From assembly GCA_963768185.1 (NCBI GenBank), contig CAVYGS010000001.1, forward strand, positions 682,001 through 746,000: a stretch of 64,000 nucleotides of DNA, given 5' to 3'. This DNA comes from Palsa-461 sp963768185 (GTDB lineage Bacteria > Actinomycetota > Acidimicrobiia > Acidimicrobiales > RAAP-2). Made by a program: the position numbers and the translations under genes. Positions 1 to 8,885 of this stretch are shown here, piece by piece. How positions within the stretch are numbered: position 1 is the stretch's first letter; each line of letters starts with the position of its first letter. Below the pieces are notes generated by a model. The model saw only the letters and a program-made list of their open reading frames with translations, searched no databases and was not told the DNA's origin.

Positions 1-335
1 TTGCCGCGCTTGCCCAGCCCGAGGCTCCGGTTGTGGCGGACACTGATCCAGTCGTCGACGAACCCGATGAGGCCGAACATGAACACCGCGATGATCACGA
101 GCTGGCCCGTGCGGGCGAACTTCACGGCCGGGCCGAAGTGCCCGACGGTGTACCCGAGCCCGACGGCGAAGACGATGGCGACGCCGCCCATGGTCGGGGT
201 GCCGGCCTTGACGAGATGGGTCGGTGGGCCATCTTCTCGGATGTGCTGGCCGATGCGCCGCGAGGTGAGCCAGCGGATGAGCACCGGCGTCCCGATGATC
301 GAGAGCAGGAGCGCGACCCCGCCCGCCTCCATCAT
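1..335 (-). CDS. mraY: MraY, phospho-N-acetylmuramoyl-pentapeptide transferase (N-terminal part)
   Basis: Integral membrane enzyme that transfers phospho-MurNAc-pentapeptide to undecaprenyl phosphate, making lipid I. About 111 residues are in the window and the rest lies beyond the left edge. Translation from the ATG at 335 shows an N-terminal membrane helix, the family motif KAGTPTMGG, a second membrane helix and the conserved aspartate pair in IGFVDDW. The ATG overlaps the murE stop codon (ATGA), so the two are translationally coupled. In most actinobacterial clusters murF lies between murE and mraY; here it does not. Too short for standard ORF listings, but recognition is secure. Confidence 0.9.
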   Translation of the reverse strand, partial: MMEAGGVALLLSIIGTPVLIRWLTSRRIGQHIREDGPPTHLVKAGTPTMGGVAIVFAVGLGYTVGHFGPAVKFARTGQLVIIAVFMFGLIGFVDDWISVRHNRSLGLGKRG

Positions 336-1837
336 GGCGAGCACGTCAGCACCTCCCAGGTCACGGCGCGGTCGTCGAAGTCGATGTGCCGGCCGTGTTC
401 CTCTTGGGTCGTCTCGTGGCCCTTGCCGGCCAGCAGCACCACGTCGCCCGGCCCGGCGCGACCGATCGCCAGTTCGATGGCGCGGTGGCGGTCCGGCTCG
501 ACGACCAGCTCGGCCCGGCGCACGCTCGCCGTGTCGATGCCGGTGCGGACCTCCTCGATGATGCGCAGCGGATCCTCGTCGCGCGGGTTGTCCGAGGTGA
601 GGACGGCGACATCGGCCAGCCCGATCGCGGCGCGACCCATGAGCGGGCGCTTGGCCACGTCGCGGTTGCCGCCGCAGCCGAAGACGACGATGGTCTTGGC
701 CCCCGGGCGCTTCAGGCGGTCGATCTCGTCTAAGACCACCTCGAGCCCCACCGGGGTGTGGGCGTAGTCGACCAGCACGCTGAAGGGCCATTCGTCGCCT
801 TCGACGACCACCGGCTCGAGCCGGCCCGGCACCGCCGACGCGTTGGTCAGCGCCTCGGCCACGTCGTCGACACTGACGCCGAGGGTCACCGCCGTCTCGG
901 CGGCGAGCAACGCGTTGTCGATGTTGAAGCGGCCGGTCAGCGCGAGCTGGATCGGGCGCCCCTGCCAGAGGAACCGGCTCCATCCGAGGCCCAGCTCGAC
1001 GACCGCCACGTCTGCACGGCGCACCGGGGCGATCGGGATCCGCGCTTCGGCGAGGATCCGCTCCCCCGCCGGGTCGTCCGCGAACACGATCCCCCGGGCG
1101 GCCCGTTCGGGGGTGAACAGCGACGCCTTGGCCTCCCAATAGGCCTCCATCGACTTGTGGAAGTCGAGGTGGTCGTGGGAGAGGTTGGTGAAGACGGCGA
1201 CGTCGAAGACGATCCCATCGACCCGGTGCTGGGCGAGCGCATGGCTCGAGACCTCCATCGACACCGCGTGGGTCAGGTGGTCCTCCACGGCGCGGTCGCG
1301 CTCTTCGGCCAGCAACGCCTGGAGCTCGGTCGCCTCTGGCGTGGTGCGGGTGCCGGTGAGGGTGCCGATGACCATGGTGGGGATGCCGGCGTGCCGGAGG
1401 ACGACGCCGAGCAGGTGGGCGACCGTCGTCTTGCCGTTGGTGCCGGTGATCCCGGCCGTCAGCAGCTGCCGTGAGGGGTGCCCGTGCAGGGCGGCCGACA
1501 CCTGCGCCATCGCCGGTCGGGCGGCGCCGGGGGCCACCCGGACCTGGACCACGTCGCTGCCGGGCGGGAGCTCGACCGCGTGCTCGCAGACCAAGCCGAC
1601 CGCGCCCCGCTCGACGGCCTGGGCGGCGAAGTCATGGCCGTCGCTGTGGCGGCCGGGCAGACAGCAAAACAGGGTGCCCGCTCCGACCCGCCGGCTGTCG
1701 TGCTCGACGTCGGTGACCTCGACGTCGGGGTCACCGGAGACATGGAGGACGTCGATCTCGTCGAGGAGACGGAGCAGGTTCACGGCGCGCAGGGAACGGT
1801 GGTCGGGCGCAGAACAGGAGCGCTCGGTGCCCGGCAT
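332..1837 (-). CDS. murE: MurE, UDP-MurNAc-L-Ala-D-Glu:meso-diaminopimelate ligase
   Basis: Cytoplasmic ATP-dependent Mur ligase that adds the third residue to the peptidoglycan stem peptide. It shows the ATP-binding loop GTNGKTT, the central-domain segment around SMEVSSHAL and TNLSHDHLDFH, and the C-terminal motif DNPRDEDP. A DNPR motif is the family signature for meso-diaminopimelate rather than lysine, so the wall is predicted to be DAP type. The length of 501 residues is normal. The ATG at 1837 is 35 bases after the ftsI stop; a GTG at 1783, giving an N-terminus VNLLRLLDEI, is an equally good start by similarity to family N-termini. No clear Shine-Dalgarno site separates the two options. 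The stop overlaps the mraY start. Confidence 0.93.
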   Translation of the reverse strand: MPGTERSCSAPDHRSLRAVNLLRLLDEIDVLHVSGDPDVEVTDVEHDSRRVGAGTLFCCLPGRHSDGHDFAAQAVERGAVGLVCEHAVELPPGSDVVQVRVAPGAARPAMAQVSAALHGHPSRQLLTAGITGTNGKTTVAHLLGVVLRHAGIPTMVIGTLTGTRTTPEATELQALLAEERDRAVEDHLTHAVSMEVSSHALAQHRVDGIVFDVAVFTNLSHDHLDFHKSMEAYWEAKASLFTPERAARGIVFADDPAGERILAEARIPIAPVRRADVAVVELGLGWSRFLWQGRPIQLALTGRFNIDNALLAAETAVTLGVSVDDVAEALTNASAVPGRLEPVVVEGDEWPFSVLVDYAHTPVGLEVVLDEIDRLKRPGAKTIVVFGCGGNRDVAKRPLMGRAAIGLADVAVLTSDNPRDEDPLRIIEEVRTGIDTASVRRAELVVEPDRHRAIELAIGRAGPGDVVLLAGKGHETTQEEHGRHIDFDDRAVTWEVLTCSP

Positions 1838-1872
1838 CACCGGTCGGCCGATGGTACCCGGCACCCGCGGGA

Positions 1873-3783
1873 TCAGGTGATGTCCTGAGCCTGGGCGGAC
1901 GCCGACTCGCTGGGGGGTGCGGTGCTCGGGGCGCCCGGGGTGGTGGGGATGCCGTAGCGGTGCAGCGCGTAGCTCATGATCTGGGAGAACACCGGGGCAG
2001 CGACCGTCCCGCCGAAGATGGGCGTGGGGTGGTCGAGGACCACGATCGCCGAGAGCACCGGGTTCGAGGCCGGCGCCGAACCGACGAAGCTCGCCATGTA
2101 CGCGCCGGTGATGTAGGCGTCCTCTCCGGGGGCGGGGATCTCGGCCGTGCCGGTCTTGCCCATCACGCTGTAGCCCGGGACCGCCGCGCCGGTGCCGGTG
2201 CCGCTGTCCACGACCTGCTCGAGCATCTGGGTCAGCTCGGCGTCGACCGAGGCCGAGAAGACCCGGTGCGACGACGAGGGCGCGCTGCGGTGGGCCTGGC
2301 CGTCGGGCCCGATGGTCGCCTGCACCAGTCGGGGCTCGATCTCGACCCCGCCGTTGGCCACCGCGTTGTAAGCGTCGAGTACCTGCATGGCGGTGACGGC
2401 GTCGACCTGGCCGATGGGGAGCGACACCATGTTGGTCGGCTCCCACTCCGACGCGCCGGCGATCAGGCCGGCACTCTCCCCGGGGAAGTCGAGGCCGGTC
2501 GGCTTGCCGAAGCCCAGCCGCTCGACCTGCCCGAGCAGGCGGTCCTCGCCGAGGGCGGACGCGACCTCGCTCGTGCCGATGTTGGAGGACTGGGCGAGGA
2601 TCTGGGTCGCGGTCAGCTCCTCGGTGGGATGGGCCTCGGCGTCGTGGAACGTCGAGCCGTCGAGCTCGATCTGGTCCGGCACGCTGAAGGTGGTGTCCGG
2701 GTTGATGATCCCGTCGCTCAAGGCGGCCGAGAACGTCACCAGCTTGAACACCGATCCGGGCTCGTAGGCCTGGGTCAGCGCGAGGTTGCTCGGCGCCTCG
2801 CTCACCGGCGAGGAGGTGCCCGGCACGAGGCCGAGCCCGTTGTTGCCGGCGACGAGGTTGGCCATGGACAAGATGTCGCCGGTGCGGGTGTCGATGACGA
2901 CGGCCATGCCGCTCGTCGCGTCGCTGGCCGCGATCTCGTCACCCAGAGCGGACTCGGTCATGTACTGGAGCGGCTGGTCGATGGTGAGCTCGATGCCGGT
3001 CCCCTGGCCACCCGAATCACGGGTCAGCGCCGCACCCTCGGGAAGATCGACGCCCGCCGGGGACTCGAGGACGGTCTGGCTGCCGGCCTTCCCCGAGAGC
3101 AGGGAGTTGTACTGATACTCGAGGCCCGACGCGCCCGCCCCCGAGGCATGCACGGCGCCCAACAGCGGCGCCGCCAGTGTCCCGTCGGGGTCGATCCGCT
3201 CCGAGCTGTCGAGCAATGTGATGCCCGGCACGTTGTCGGCGGCCAACTTGTCGCCCTGGCTCGCCGGCAGTTGGGTCGCGAGCTTCACGTAACCGGAATG
3301 CTCGGTCAGCTCGGGGACCAGGGTCGCGACCGGCACCCCGATGAGCGGCGAGAGCAGCTTCGCCTCGCGCTCGGGCTGGCTGATCTGGAAGTCGTCAGCG
3401 ATGACGGTCTTGGTCGGGACCGAGATCGCCAGCACCGCGCCATTGCGGTCGTAGATGTCGCCGCGCAGGCCGGGGTCGGCGACCGTCACCGAGAGCTCGG
3501 AGTCGGCGAGGCGCTGGTAGTGCGCCGAGTCGAGCACCTGGAGCGCCACCAGCCGGGCGGTGACTGCGAGCATCACCATGACGAGCAGGACCCGGAACAC
3601 GCTGAGCCGCCGCCCGATCGGCGCGTGGGCGGCCATCGCGGGCCGGCGCCGGGCGCGGGGCGCCGCGTAGGCGGAGCGGTGGACCGTTCGGGGCTGACGC
3701 GGCGGGGCGGGCCGGGGCGAGCGGTCTCTTCCCGGACGCCGCCCCCGGTGACTGGGCCGCGCGAGGGTGCTGGTCGGGCTCAA
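1873..3783 (-). CDS. ftsI: FtsI-type penicillin-binding protein (septal transpeptidase)
   Basis: Class B penicillin-binding protein that cross-links peptidoglycan at the division septum. It has a basic cytoplasmic tail (about residues 1-55), one membrane anchor (about 60-80), the PBP dimerisation domain with RGDIYDRNG, then the transpeptidase domain with SVFK as the SxxK nucleophile motif, SSN as SxN, and KTGTAE as KTG. All three active-site motifs are intact. The 636-residue length and the Ser/Pro/Ala-rich tail leave no room for PASTA repeats. The ATG at 3783 overlaps the upstream ftsL stop (ATGA), which supports this start despite the long basic tail. Confidence 0.93.
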   Translation of the reverse strand: MSPTSTLARPSHRGRRPGRDRSPRPAPPRQPRTVHRSAYAAPRARRRPAMAAHAPIGRRLSVFRVLLVMVMLAVTARLVALQVLDSAHYQRLADSELSVTVADPGLRGDIYDRNGAVLAISVPTKTVIADDFQISQPEREAKLLSPLIGVPVATLVPELTEHSGYVKLATQLPASQGDKLAADNVPGITLLDSSERIDPDGTLAAPLLGAVHASGAGASGLEYQYNSLLSGKAGSQTVLESPAGVDLPEGAALTRDSGGQGTGIELTIDQPLQYMTESALGDEIAASDATSGMAVVIDTRTGDILSMANLVAGNNGLGLVPGTSSPVSEAPSNLALTQAYEPGSVFKLVTFSAALSDGIINPDTTFSVPDQIELDGSTFHDAEAHPTEELTATQILAQSSNIGTSEVASALGEDRLLGQVERLGFGKPTGLDFPGESAGLIAGASEWEPTNMVSLPIGQVDAVTAMQVLDAYNAVANGGVEIEPRLVQATIGPDGQAHRSAPSSSHRVFSASVDAELTQMLEQVVDSGTGTGAAVPGYSVMGKTGTAEIPAPGEDAYITGAYMASFVGSAPASNPVLSAIVVLDHPTPIFGGTVAAPVFSQIMSYALHRYGIPTTPGAPSTAPPSESASAQAQDIT

Positions 3784-4241
3784 CGACCGGACGCCGACGA
3801 GGAGCCGGCGGCGTCCGTCGAGGGCGTCGTCGTGGAGGTCGAGGACCCGATCGGGGTGTCGAGCGGGACCGCCGGGAGCTGGGTGACCGAGCTCGGCGGG
3901 ACGAGGTTCAGCTTCTTGGCTTCGGCGACGATCTGCGCGGGGTTCTCAGCGGCGGCCACCGACGCGAGCAACTGGCGGTTGACGGACTGGACGACCGCCA
4001 GGTCGCCCTGCGCGGCGGTGAGGCGCACCTGCCCCTGGGCGAGCATGGAGTGGCCCACCACCACCCCAAGGAGTGACCCGACGATGAGGACGGCGCCGCC
4101 CAGGCGCAGCAGGCGCCCGCTGTGGCGCGGGCGCGGCGCGAGAACCCGAAGCGGAGCCCGCTTCGCTGCGGTCCGGGAGCTCGGAGCCCGGGCCGTCCGC
4201 TCCGAGGCGGCCCGCTGCGCGGCCGCCTGCGCGGGCGTCAC
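3780..4241 (-). CDS. ftsL: FtsL-like division protein
   Basis: Small bitopic membrane protein of 153 residues. It has an Ala/Arg-rich cytoplasmic N-terminus, one membrane helix (about 47-67) and a short periplasmic segment with heptad-like hydrophobics, then a Thr/Ser-rich tail. FtsL/DivIC proteins form a coiled-coil complex that recruits and activates FtsW-FtsI. Sequence similarity within the family is low, so the call rests on topology and on position between rsmH and ftsI. It starts at GTG 4241, which overlaps the rsmH stop (GTGA), and its stop overlaps the ftsI start. Confidence 0.75.
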   Translation of the reverse strand: MTPAQAAAQRAASERTARAPSSRTAAKRAPLRVLAPRPRHSGRLLRLGGAVLIVGSLLGVVVGHSMLAQGQVRLTAAQGDLAVVQSVNRQLLASVAAAENPAQIVAEAKKLNLVPPSSVTQLPAVPLDTPIGSSTSTTTPSTDAAGSSSASGR

Positions 4242-5236
4242 GGATCAACTGCTTCCCGGTCCCCAAGGCGCTCGACCGCCCAGAGGCGGGCGCTCGACGC
4301 CCTGGCGTTGACCGACACTTCGGCCGGTCCCGGCCCCCGCGAACCGCGGAAGACCCACCGGAACAAGGAAACGGCGCCGCACGCGCACGGCAGCCCGGGC
4401 GGGCATACGCAGCCACCCGACACCGCCTCGGAGAAGACGTCGCGCACGAGACGGCCCTCCCCCGAGTGATAGGTGAGGACGACGCAACGGCCCCCCGGAC
4501 CGAGCAGCCCGAGCGCGGCCGGCAGCCCGACGGCGAGCTCGGCGGCCTCGCCGTTGACCGCGATGCGGATGGCCTGGAAGACCCGGGCGGCCGGGTGGCC
4601 CCGCCGTCGGGCCGGCGCGGGGACGGCGGCCTCGACGACGCGTGCGAGCTCGCCGGTCGTCGCGATCGGCCGCGCCGCCTCGATCGCCCGGGCGATCCGA
4701 CCGGCCAGCCGGCCCTCGCCGCTGGCGCGGAACCAGGCGGCGAGATCCGACGCCGGGGCGTTGTTCACGAGCTCGAGGGCGCTGGTCGGCTCGCCGGGAT
4801 CCATCCGCATGTCCAACGGGCCCTCGCCGCGATAGGAGAAGCCCCGGCCAAGGGTGTCCAGTTGGAGAGAGCTCACCCCCAGATCAAAAAGGGCCCCCGA
4901 GACGGTCTCGGGGGCCCCTGACGCCTCGCCGGACGAGGGCCAACGCCCCCGGCCGGCGGCCCGTGCCTCACCGACCACACGAGCGAGTTCGGAGAAACGG
5001 GCGTGCTGGAGGACCACCCGGTCGCCGAACGCCGCCAGCCGAGCGGTGGCGTTCTCGAGCGCCGAGGGGTCGCGGTCGATGCCCAGGACCCCGAGGCCCG
5101 GGTAGGCGGCAAGCAGCGCGGCGGCGTGGCCGCCCAGGCCGACGGTCGCGTCGAGGACGACGCCCGGGCCGACGGGGGCGAACAGCTCCACCACCTCGCT
5201 CGCCATGACGGGCTGGTGTTGGGGTTCCCGGTCCAT
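4238..5236 (-). CDS. rsmH: RsmH (MraW), 16S rRNA m4C1402 methyltransferase
   Basis: SAM-dependent N4-methyltransferase acting on C1402 of 16S rRNA. The 332 residues begin with HQPVMASEVVELF and contain the SAM-binding segment DATVGLGGHAAALL, LGIDRDPSAL, LFDLGVSSLQLD, RMDPGEPTSA and VFQAIRIAVN, all family hallmarks. The ATG at 5236 is chosen because the conserved block starts right after it; longer readings lack similarity. The segment before LFDLGVSS contains an Ala/Gly/Arg-rich insertion whose DNA forms a perfect hairpin followed by a T run (separate entry). Confidence 0.92.
   Translation of the reverse strand: MDREPQHQPVMASEVVELFAPVGPGVVLDATVGLGGHAAALLAAYPGLGVLGIDRDPSALENATARLAAFGDRVVLQHARFSELARVVGEARAAGRGRWPSSGEASGAPETVSGALFDLGVSSLQLDTLGRGFSYRGEGPLDMRMDPGEPTSALELVNNAPASDLAAWFRASGEGRLAGRIARAIEAARPIATTGELARVVEAAVPAPARRRGHPAARVFQAIRIAVNGEAAELAVGLPAALGLLGPGGRCVVLTYHSGEGRLVRDVFSEAVSGGCVCPPGLPCACGAVSLFRWVFRGSRGPGPAEVSVNARASSARLWAVERLGDREAVDP
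4886..4917 (-). terminator. Intrinsic-terminator-like hairpin inside rsmH
   Basis: Arms 4891-4903 and 4905-4917 are perfect 13-base inverted repeats (GGGCCCCCGAGAC and its complement) separated by one base. Read in the direction of rsmH transcription, the hairpin is followed at once by five T residues (4890-4886). This is the textbook form of a Rho-independent terminator, yet it sits about one third of the way into the rsmH coding region, upstream of ftsL, ftsI and murE. It could be an attenuator or a fortuitous structure. Confidence 0.5.
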
Positions 5237-5406
5237 CCGCAGCCCCTCGACGGGCGAGGTGCTGAGAGGGTATTTCCCTTCGCGACCGACGGGGAAGAGG
5301 GCGGAGGAGGAGTCTTCCACCGTGCCGGTCGAGGGGCTGCGCATGTTCCGGGCGCAAGTCACAGATGTCGAGTCGATGCCGTGTCCTTCTTGTTGGGCTC
5401 CTTTGC

Positions 5407-5826
5407 TCAGTCGTCCACTTCGTCCAAGAACCACTGCTCCTCGGGCTGCACCCGCTCCTGCCACACCGCCGGGTTCCACAGCTCGATGCGATCGATCGCC
5501 CCGACAACCAGCACATCGGATTCGAGACGCGCAAACTCGCGCAGCCGAACCGCGATGGCCATCCGTCCCTGCCGGTCGACCTCGACCTCCTGGGCGTTGG
5601 ATGCCCACAGGCGCGCCCGGTTGCGGTCCATCCGTCCCGCCGCCGCCCGCTCCTGCATGGTCGTCATCTGACGTTCGAACTCCCCGAGGGTCCACAGAGC
5701 GAGACAGCCTTCCCGGTGCTCGGCCAGGTACCCGCCTCGCTCGAAGTCGGCGCGGAACTTCGCCGGCAGGATCACCCTGCCCTTCGCGTCGAGCGAATGC
5801 TCGTACCTGCCGACGAACCCTGACAT
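5407..5826 (-). CDS. mraZ: MraZ, transcriptional regulator of the division cluster
   Basis: AbrB-fold DNA-binding protein of 139 residues, the usual length. It carries the two MraZ half-motifs: GRYEHSLDAKGRVILPAKFR near the N-terminus and EVDRQGRMAIAVRLREFA in the second half. In the family it forms rings that bind tandem repeats upstream of its own gene and represses the cluster. Candidate binding repeats are visible upstream (next entry). A GGGAG about 10 bases before the ATG serves as ribosome-binding site. rsmH follows after about 170 bases on the same strand. Confidence 0.93.
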   Translation of the reverse strand: MSGFVGRYEHSLDAKGRVILPAKFRADFERGGYLAEHREGCLALWTLGEFERQMTTMQERAAAGRMDRNRARLWASNAQEVEVDRQGRMAIAVRLREFARLESDVLVVGAIDRIELWNPAVWQERVQPEEQWFLDEVDD

Positions 5827-5879
5827 CCGAACGAACTCCCACCCGACGACCCCAGATCGCTGTGTCGCTCCCCTTTACA

Positions 5880-5934
5880 CCACTTCGTGCCACTCTATGC
5901 CCTCCACCTCCCCTCGTCAATGATCTCCCACCAC
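5880..5934 (-). promoter_or_regulatory. mraZ promoter with MraZ-box-like GTGG repeats
   Basis: On the minus strand a -35 TTGACG (5920-5915) and a -10 TAGAGT (5897-5892) are separated by 17 bases. Four GTGG elements lie across and around it (complement CCAC at 5931-5934, 5904-5907, 5890-5893 and 5880-5883), the last three 10-14 bases apart. GTGG-type direct repeats upstream of mraZ are the known MraZ operator in several bacteria. Autoregulation here is inferred. Confidence 0.6.
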
Positions 5935-6009
5935 TTCAAGCCAAAAGAGAACCGAGAAGGGCGCGTCCCGACCCCACGGGGTGTCCGAGAAGAGGTGCCG
6001 GCACCGTGA

Positions 6010-6045
6010 TGGTCCGGATCGACCACGGCGCGCTGGATCGGACCA
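6010..6045. terminator. Inverted repeat between fbpC and mraZ
   Basis: TGGTCCGGATC (6010-6020) pairs with GATCGGACCA (6036-6045) with one bulged base and a 15-base loop. It lies about 100 bases after the fbpC stop and upstream of the mraZ promoter, so it may end the iron-transport transcript. There is no T run. Apart from this hairpin and the mraZ promoter, I see nothing in 5940-6146. Confidence 0.3.
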
Positions 6046-6146
6046 GGTGGCGCGCCAGCTGAGGTCACACCGCCACCGGTGCGTTGGCCGACCCGGTTCC
6101 CCGCGGCACAGGTGCTGCCGAGGTCGGCGCGTCGCGCCGACCCGCG

Positions 6147-7280
6147 CTACTGCGGGGCGCTCGTGTGGTGAGCCCGGGCCCGCTCCGACCCCACGGCATG
6201 GTCTCGTTGCCACACCAGTCCCGGGCCGTGCGCCCCGACCCAGATCTCTTCTCCGCTGGTGAAGGAGCGGTCCCCCGAGATGCGGGCCGAAAGCGTGCTG
6301 GTCCCTGCGGCATCGAGCGCGACCAGCACCACCGCGTCGTGCCCGTAGTACTGGTGTTCGATGACGACCGCGTGGACCGCTCCCGGTACGGGTTCGCTGT
6401 GGAGCGTCAGCTGCTCGGGCCGCAGCAACAGGCGCGCCGGCCCCTCGACGGGGTGCCCACCGATCGAGACGGCGTCGATCTCGCCCAACGGACTGCGCGC
6501 TCGCCCATCGTGGACGTCGGCCGCAAGCACATTCACATCGCCAAGGGACACAGCGGCAACGGGATCCGGGGGGCTCCGGTACAGGGCGCGCGGATCACCG
6601 GCCGCCACCACGGCACCGTTGCGAAGCACGACGACTTGATCGGCGAGCGCCAGCGCCTCCTCCTGATCGTGGGTGACCAGGATGGCGGTGGACCCCGTCT
6701 CGGTCAGGATCCGCAGGACGTCGCGTCGGACGCCTTGGCGCAGCGCCGGATCGAGCGAGGCGAACGGCTCGTCGAGCAGCACGATCTTCGGACCGATGGC
6801 CAGCGCGCGCGCGAACGCGACGCGCTGCTGCTCACCGCCTGAGAGCTGATGGGGGTATCGCCGCTCGAGGCCGTGTAACCCGACCAGCTCGATCAGTGGA
6901 GCCACGACCCGCCCTCGTTCTCGGCGGGCGACACCGAATCCGATGTTGTCGACGACGCTCAGATGCGGGAAGAGCGAACCCTCCTGGGGGACGTAGCCCA
7001 CCCCGCGCTGCTGTGGCCGCACGAACGCCGTGCCGTCGTCGACGACCTGTCCCCCGACGACGATGGTCCCCGAATCGGGTCGATCGAACCCCGCCACGAG
7101 GCGCAAGAGCGTGGTCTTCCCGCTGCCGGAGGGACCGAGCACCGCCGTGATCGACCCCTCGGGGACGTCGATGCTCACGTCGCGCAGCACCGACCGTCCG
7201 CCGAAGCTCTTGCAGAGCTCGCTGACGCGAACCCCACCTCGCTCGGAGCGCTCGGTGTGCGGTGGATCCGTTCGACTCAC
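6147..7280 (-). CDS. fbpC: Ferric iron ABC transporter ATP-binding protein (FbpC type)
   Basis: ATPase subunit of an iron(III) uptake ABC transporter, 377 residues. It has Walker A GPSGSGKTT, Q-loop in GYVPQEGSLFPH, signature LSGGEQQR, Walker B LLDEPFASLD and switch histidine in LVTHDQEEA. A C-terminal regulatory extension (about residues 250-350) fits the TOBE-like domain of FbpC/PotA-type ATPases. The GTG start at 7280 overlaps the permease stop (GTGA). Last gene of the operon. The polyamine or thiamine assignment is less likely because the binding protein of this operon resembles FbpA. Confidence 0.88.
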   Translation of the reverse strand: MSRTDPPHTERSERGGVRVSELCKSFGGRSVLRDVSIDVPEGSITAVLGPSGSGKTTLLRLVAGFDRPDSGTIVVGGQVVDDGTAFVRPQQRGVGYVPQEGSLFPHLSVVDNIGFGVARRERGRVVAPLIELVGLHGLERRYPHQLSGGEQQRVAFARALAIGPKIVLLDEPFASLDPALRQGVRRDVLRILTETGSTAILVTHDQEEALALADQVVVLRNGAVVAAGDPRALYRSPPDPVAAVSLGDVNVLAADVHDGRARSPLGEIDAVSIGGHPVEGPARLLLRPEQLTLHSEPVPGAVHAVVIEHQYYGHDAVVLVALDAAGTSTLSARISGDRSFTSGEEIWVGAHGPGLVWQRDHAVGSERARAHHTSAPQ

Positions 7281-8866
7281 GACGCCAGCGCCCCCCTCGG
7301 GAGACGGTCAAAGAACCGCCCGAGCACGTAGCTGGGCACGGCAGCGATCGCGATCATGAGCAGGGCGAAGGGAGCGGCCTGACCATAGGCAAGATTCTGC
7401 TGGTAGCTCCAGAACTGGGTCGCGAGCGTCTGCACCCCGGTCGGTACGAGGATCAGGGTCGCCGTCAGCTCGGTGACGGCGGAGAGGAAGACCAGACAGA
7501 ACGCGGCAGCGAGACCCGGGGTGACGAGCGGCAGGGTCACCCGCACAAGGACGGCGAGCCGACCCCGGCCGAGCGACTGGGCGACCTGCTCCAGCTGGGG
7601 TGGCGCCTGGGCAACCGATGCCCGCACCCCGACGAGCGCCAACGGGAAGAACATGATGGCGTACGCAAAGACCAACATCGGCGCCGTCTGATACCACAGA
7701 CCCCCCGCGTACTGCTCGCTGAAGTACGTCAACGCCAAGGCGATGACCACGCCCGGCATCGCCAACACGAGATAGGTGCTGCGCTCGAGCAGCAGGCGGT
7801 ACAGCCCGCGGCGGCGCAAGGCCAGGATCGCGACCGGCAAGGCCATCACGGTCGACAGCGCGGCGGCGCAACCGCCGTACAGCGCGGTATAGCCGGCGGC
7901 CCGGGCAATCGAAACGCCCTGCAGGACGTGCTCGGGTCCCTCCGCCCACCAATACGAGGCCGAGCCCACGGGGACGCCCAGCGCCAGACCGACCAGCGCG
8001 AGGACGGCGATCACGACCGGCACCTTCCAACGCCCCAGGCGATAGCGAGCGACGGCCCGCTGCGCCATGCGATCGGACCGGCTCACCCGGACGCGCCCGC
8101 GGGCCAACGACTCACCGGCCAGGACGACCAGGCCCAACACCAACAGCACCAGTGAGAGCGCGCAGGCGGCCGCCACATCGAAGGAGATAGAGAACTGGGT
8201 GAAGATCTCGGTGGTGAAGGTCCGGTACCCGAGGATCTCGAAAGCCCCGTACTCGGCCAAGAGCACCAGCACCACGAGCAAAGAGCCCCCGAGCACGGCC
8301 ACCCGCGCCTGGCCAATCGTGATTCGCCAGAAGGCCCGCAGCCGGCCGGCGCCCAGACCGTGGGCGACCTCTTCTTGGGCGGGGTCGGCGTTCCGGAAGC
8401 TGGACGCGACCGGGAGATAGACCAGCGGATACGTCGCCAGCGTCATGACGAGCACGGCGCCCCAGAATCCCGACACAGCGGTGCTGATGGAGGCCCAACC
8501 GAAGCTCACCACGAAGTCCGGGATGGCCAGCGGGACGACCAACAGCACCGCCCAGACCCGCCGGCCGGGCAGATCGGTCCGCTCCACCAGCCAAGCCGCG
8601 CCGGTGCCGATCACCGCGCAGAGCGTCGCGACCACCACGGCCAGTCGGACCGTGTTCCAGAGCAGCTCGGCGGTGAGCGGACGGTCCATGAGCGCCCAGA
8701 CCTTGCCGACCCCGGCCCTCTGGGCCTCCACCAAGAGGAAGACCAGTGGGAGCAGCACGAGCAAGGCGACCAGCAGACTCACCAGCGGGAGCCCGGACAG
8801 CCTGAGGCGCGCCCGCACGCCGGGGGTTCCGATGCGTCCTGTCGCCGTGCTCACTGCGACCGTCAC
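7277..8866 (-). CDS. fbpB: Ferric iron ABC transporter permease (FbpB type, duplicated)
   Basis: Polytopic membrane protein of 529 residues with about twelve predicted helices in two homologous halves, the arrangement of FbpB/ThiP-type permeases. Two BPD-transport coupling loops that contact the ATPase are visible, around EEVAHGLGAGRLRAFWRITI in the first half and LEQVAQSLGRGRLAVLVRVT in the second. The GTG start at 8866 lies 19 bases after the fbpA stop and the stop overlaps fbpC, so the three genes form one operon. It moves iron released from the binding protein across the membrane. Confidence 0.88.
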   Translation of the reverse strand: MTVAVSTATGRIGTPGVRARLRLSGLPLVSLLVALLVLLPLVFLLVEAQRAGVGKVWALMDRPLTAELLWNTVRLAVVVATLCAVIGTGAAWLVERTDLPGRRVWAVLLVVPLAIPDFVVSFGWASISTAVSGFWGAVLVMTLATYPLVYLPVASSFRNADPAQEEVAHGLGAGRLRAFWRITIGQARVAVLGGSLLVVLVLLAEYGAFEILGYRTFTTEIFTQFSISFDVAAACALSLVLLVLGLVVLAGESLARGRVRVSRSDRMAQRAVARYRLGRWKVPVVIAVLALVGLALGVPVGSASYWWAEGPEHVLQGVSIARAAGYTALYGGCAAALSTVMALPVAILALRRRGLYRLLLERSTYLVLAMPGVVIALALTYFSEQYAGGLWYQTAPMLVFAYAIMFFPLALVGVRASVAQAPPQLEQVAQSLGRGRLAVLVRVTLPLVTPGLAAAFCLVFLSAVTELTATLILVPTGVQTLATQFWSYQQNLAYGQAAPFALLMIAIAAVPSYVLGRFFDRLPRGALAS

Positions 8867-8885
8867 CGCTGAGTCCCTCGATCGC

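Noticed and set aside
332..2446. Extended 704-codon reading of murE reaching into ftsI
   Set aside because: The extra N-terminal 200 codons are out-of-frame ftsI sequence; the MurE family length is about 500.
1960..4311. Long plus-strand open frame opposite ftsI and ftsL
   Set aside because: Antisense shadow; the minus strand carries all transpeptidase motifs.
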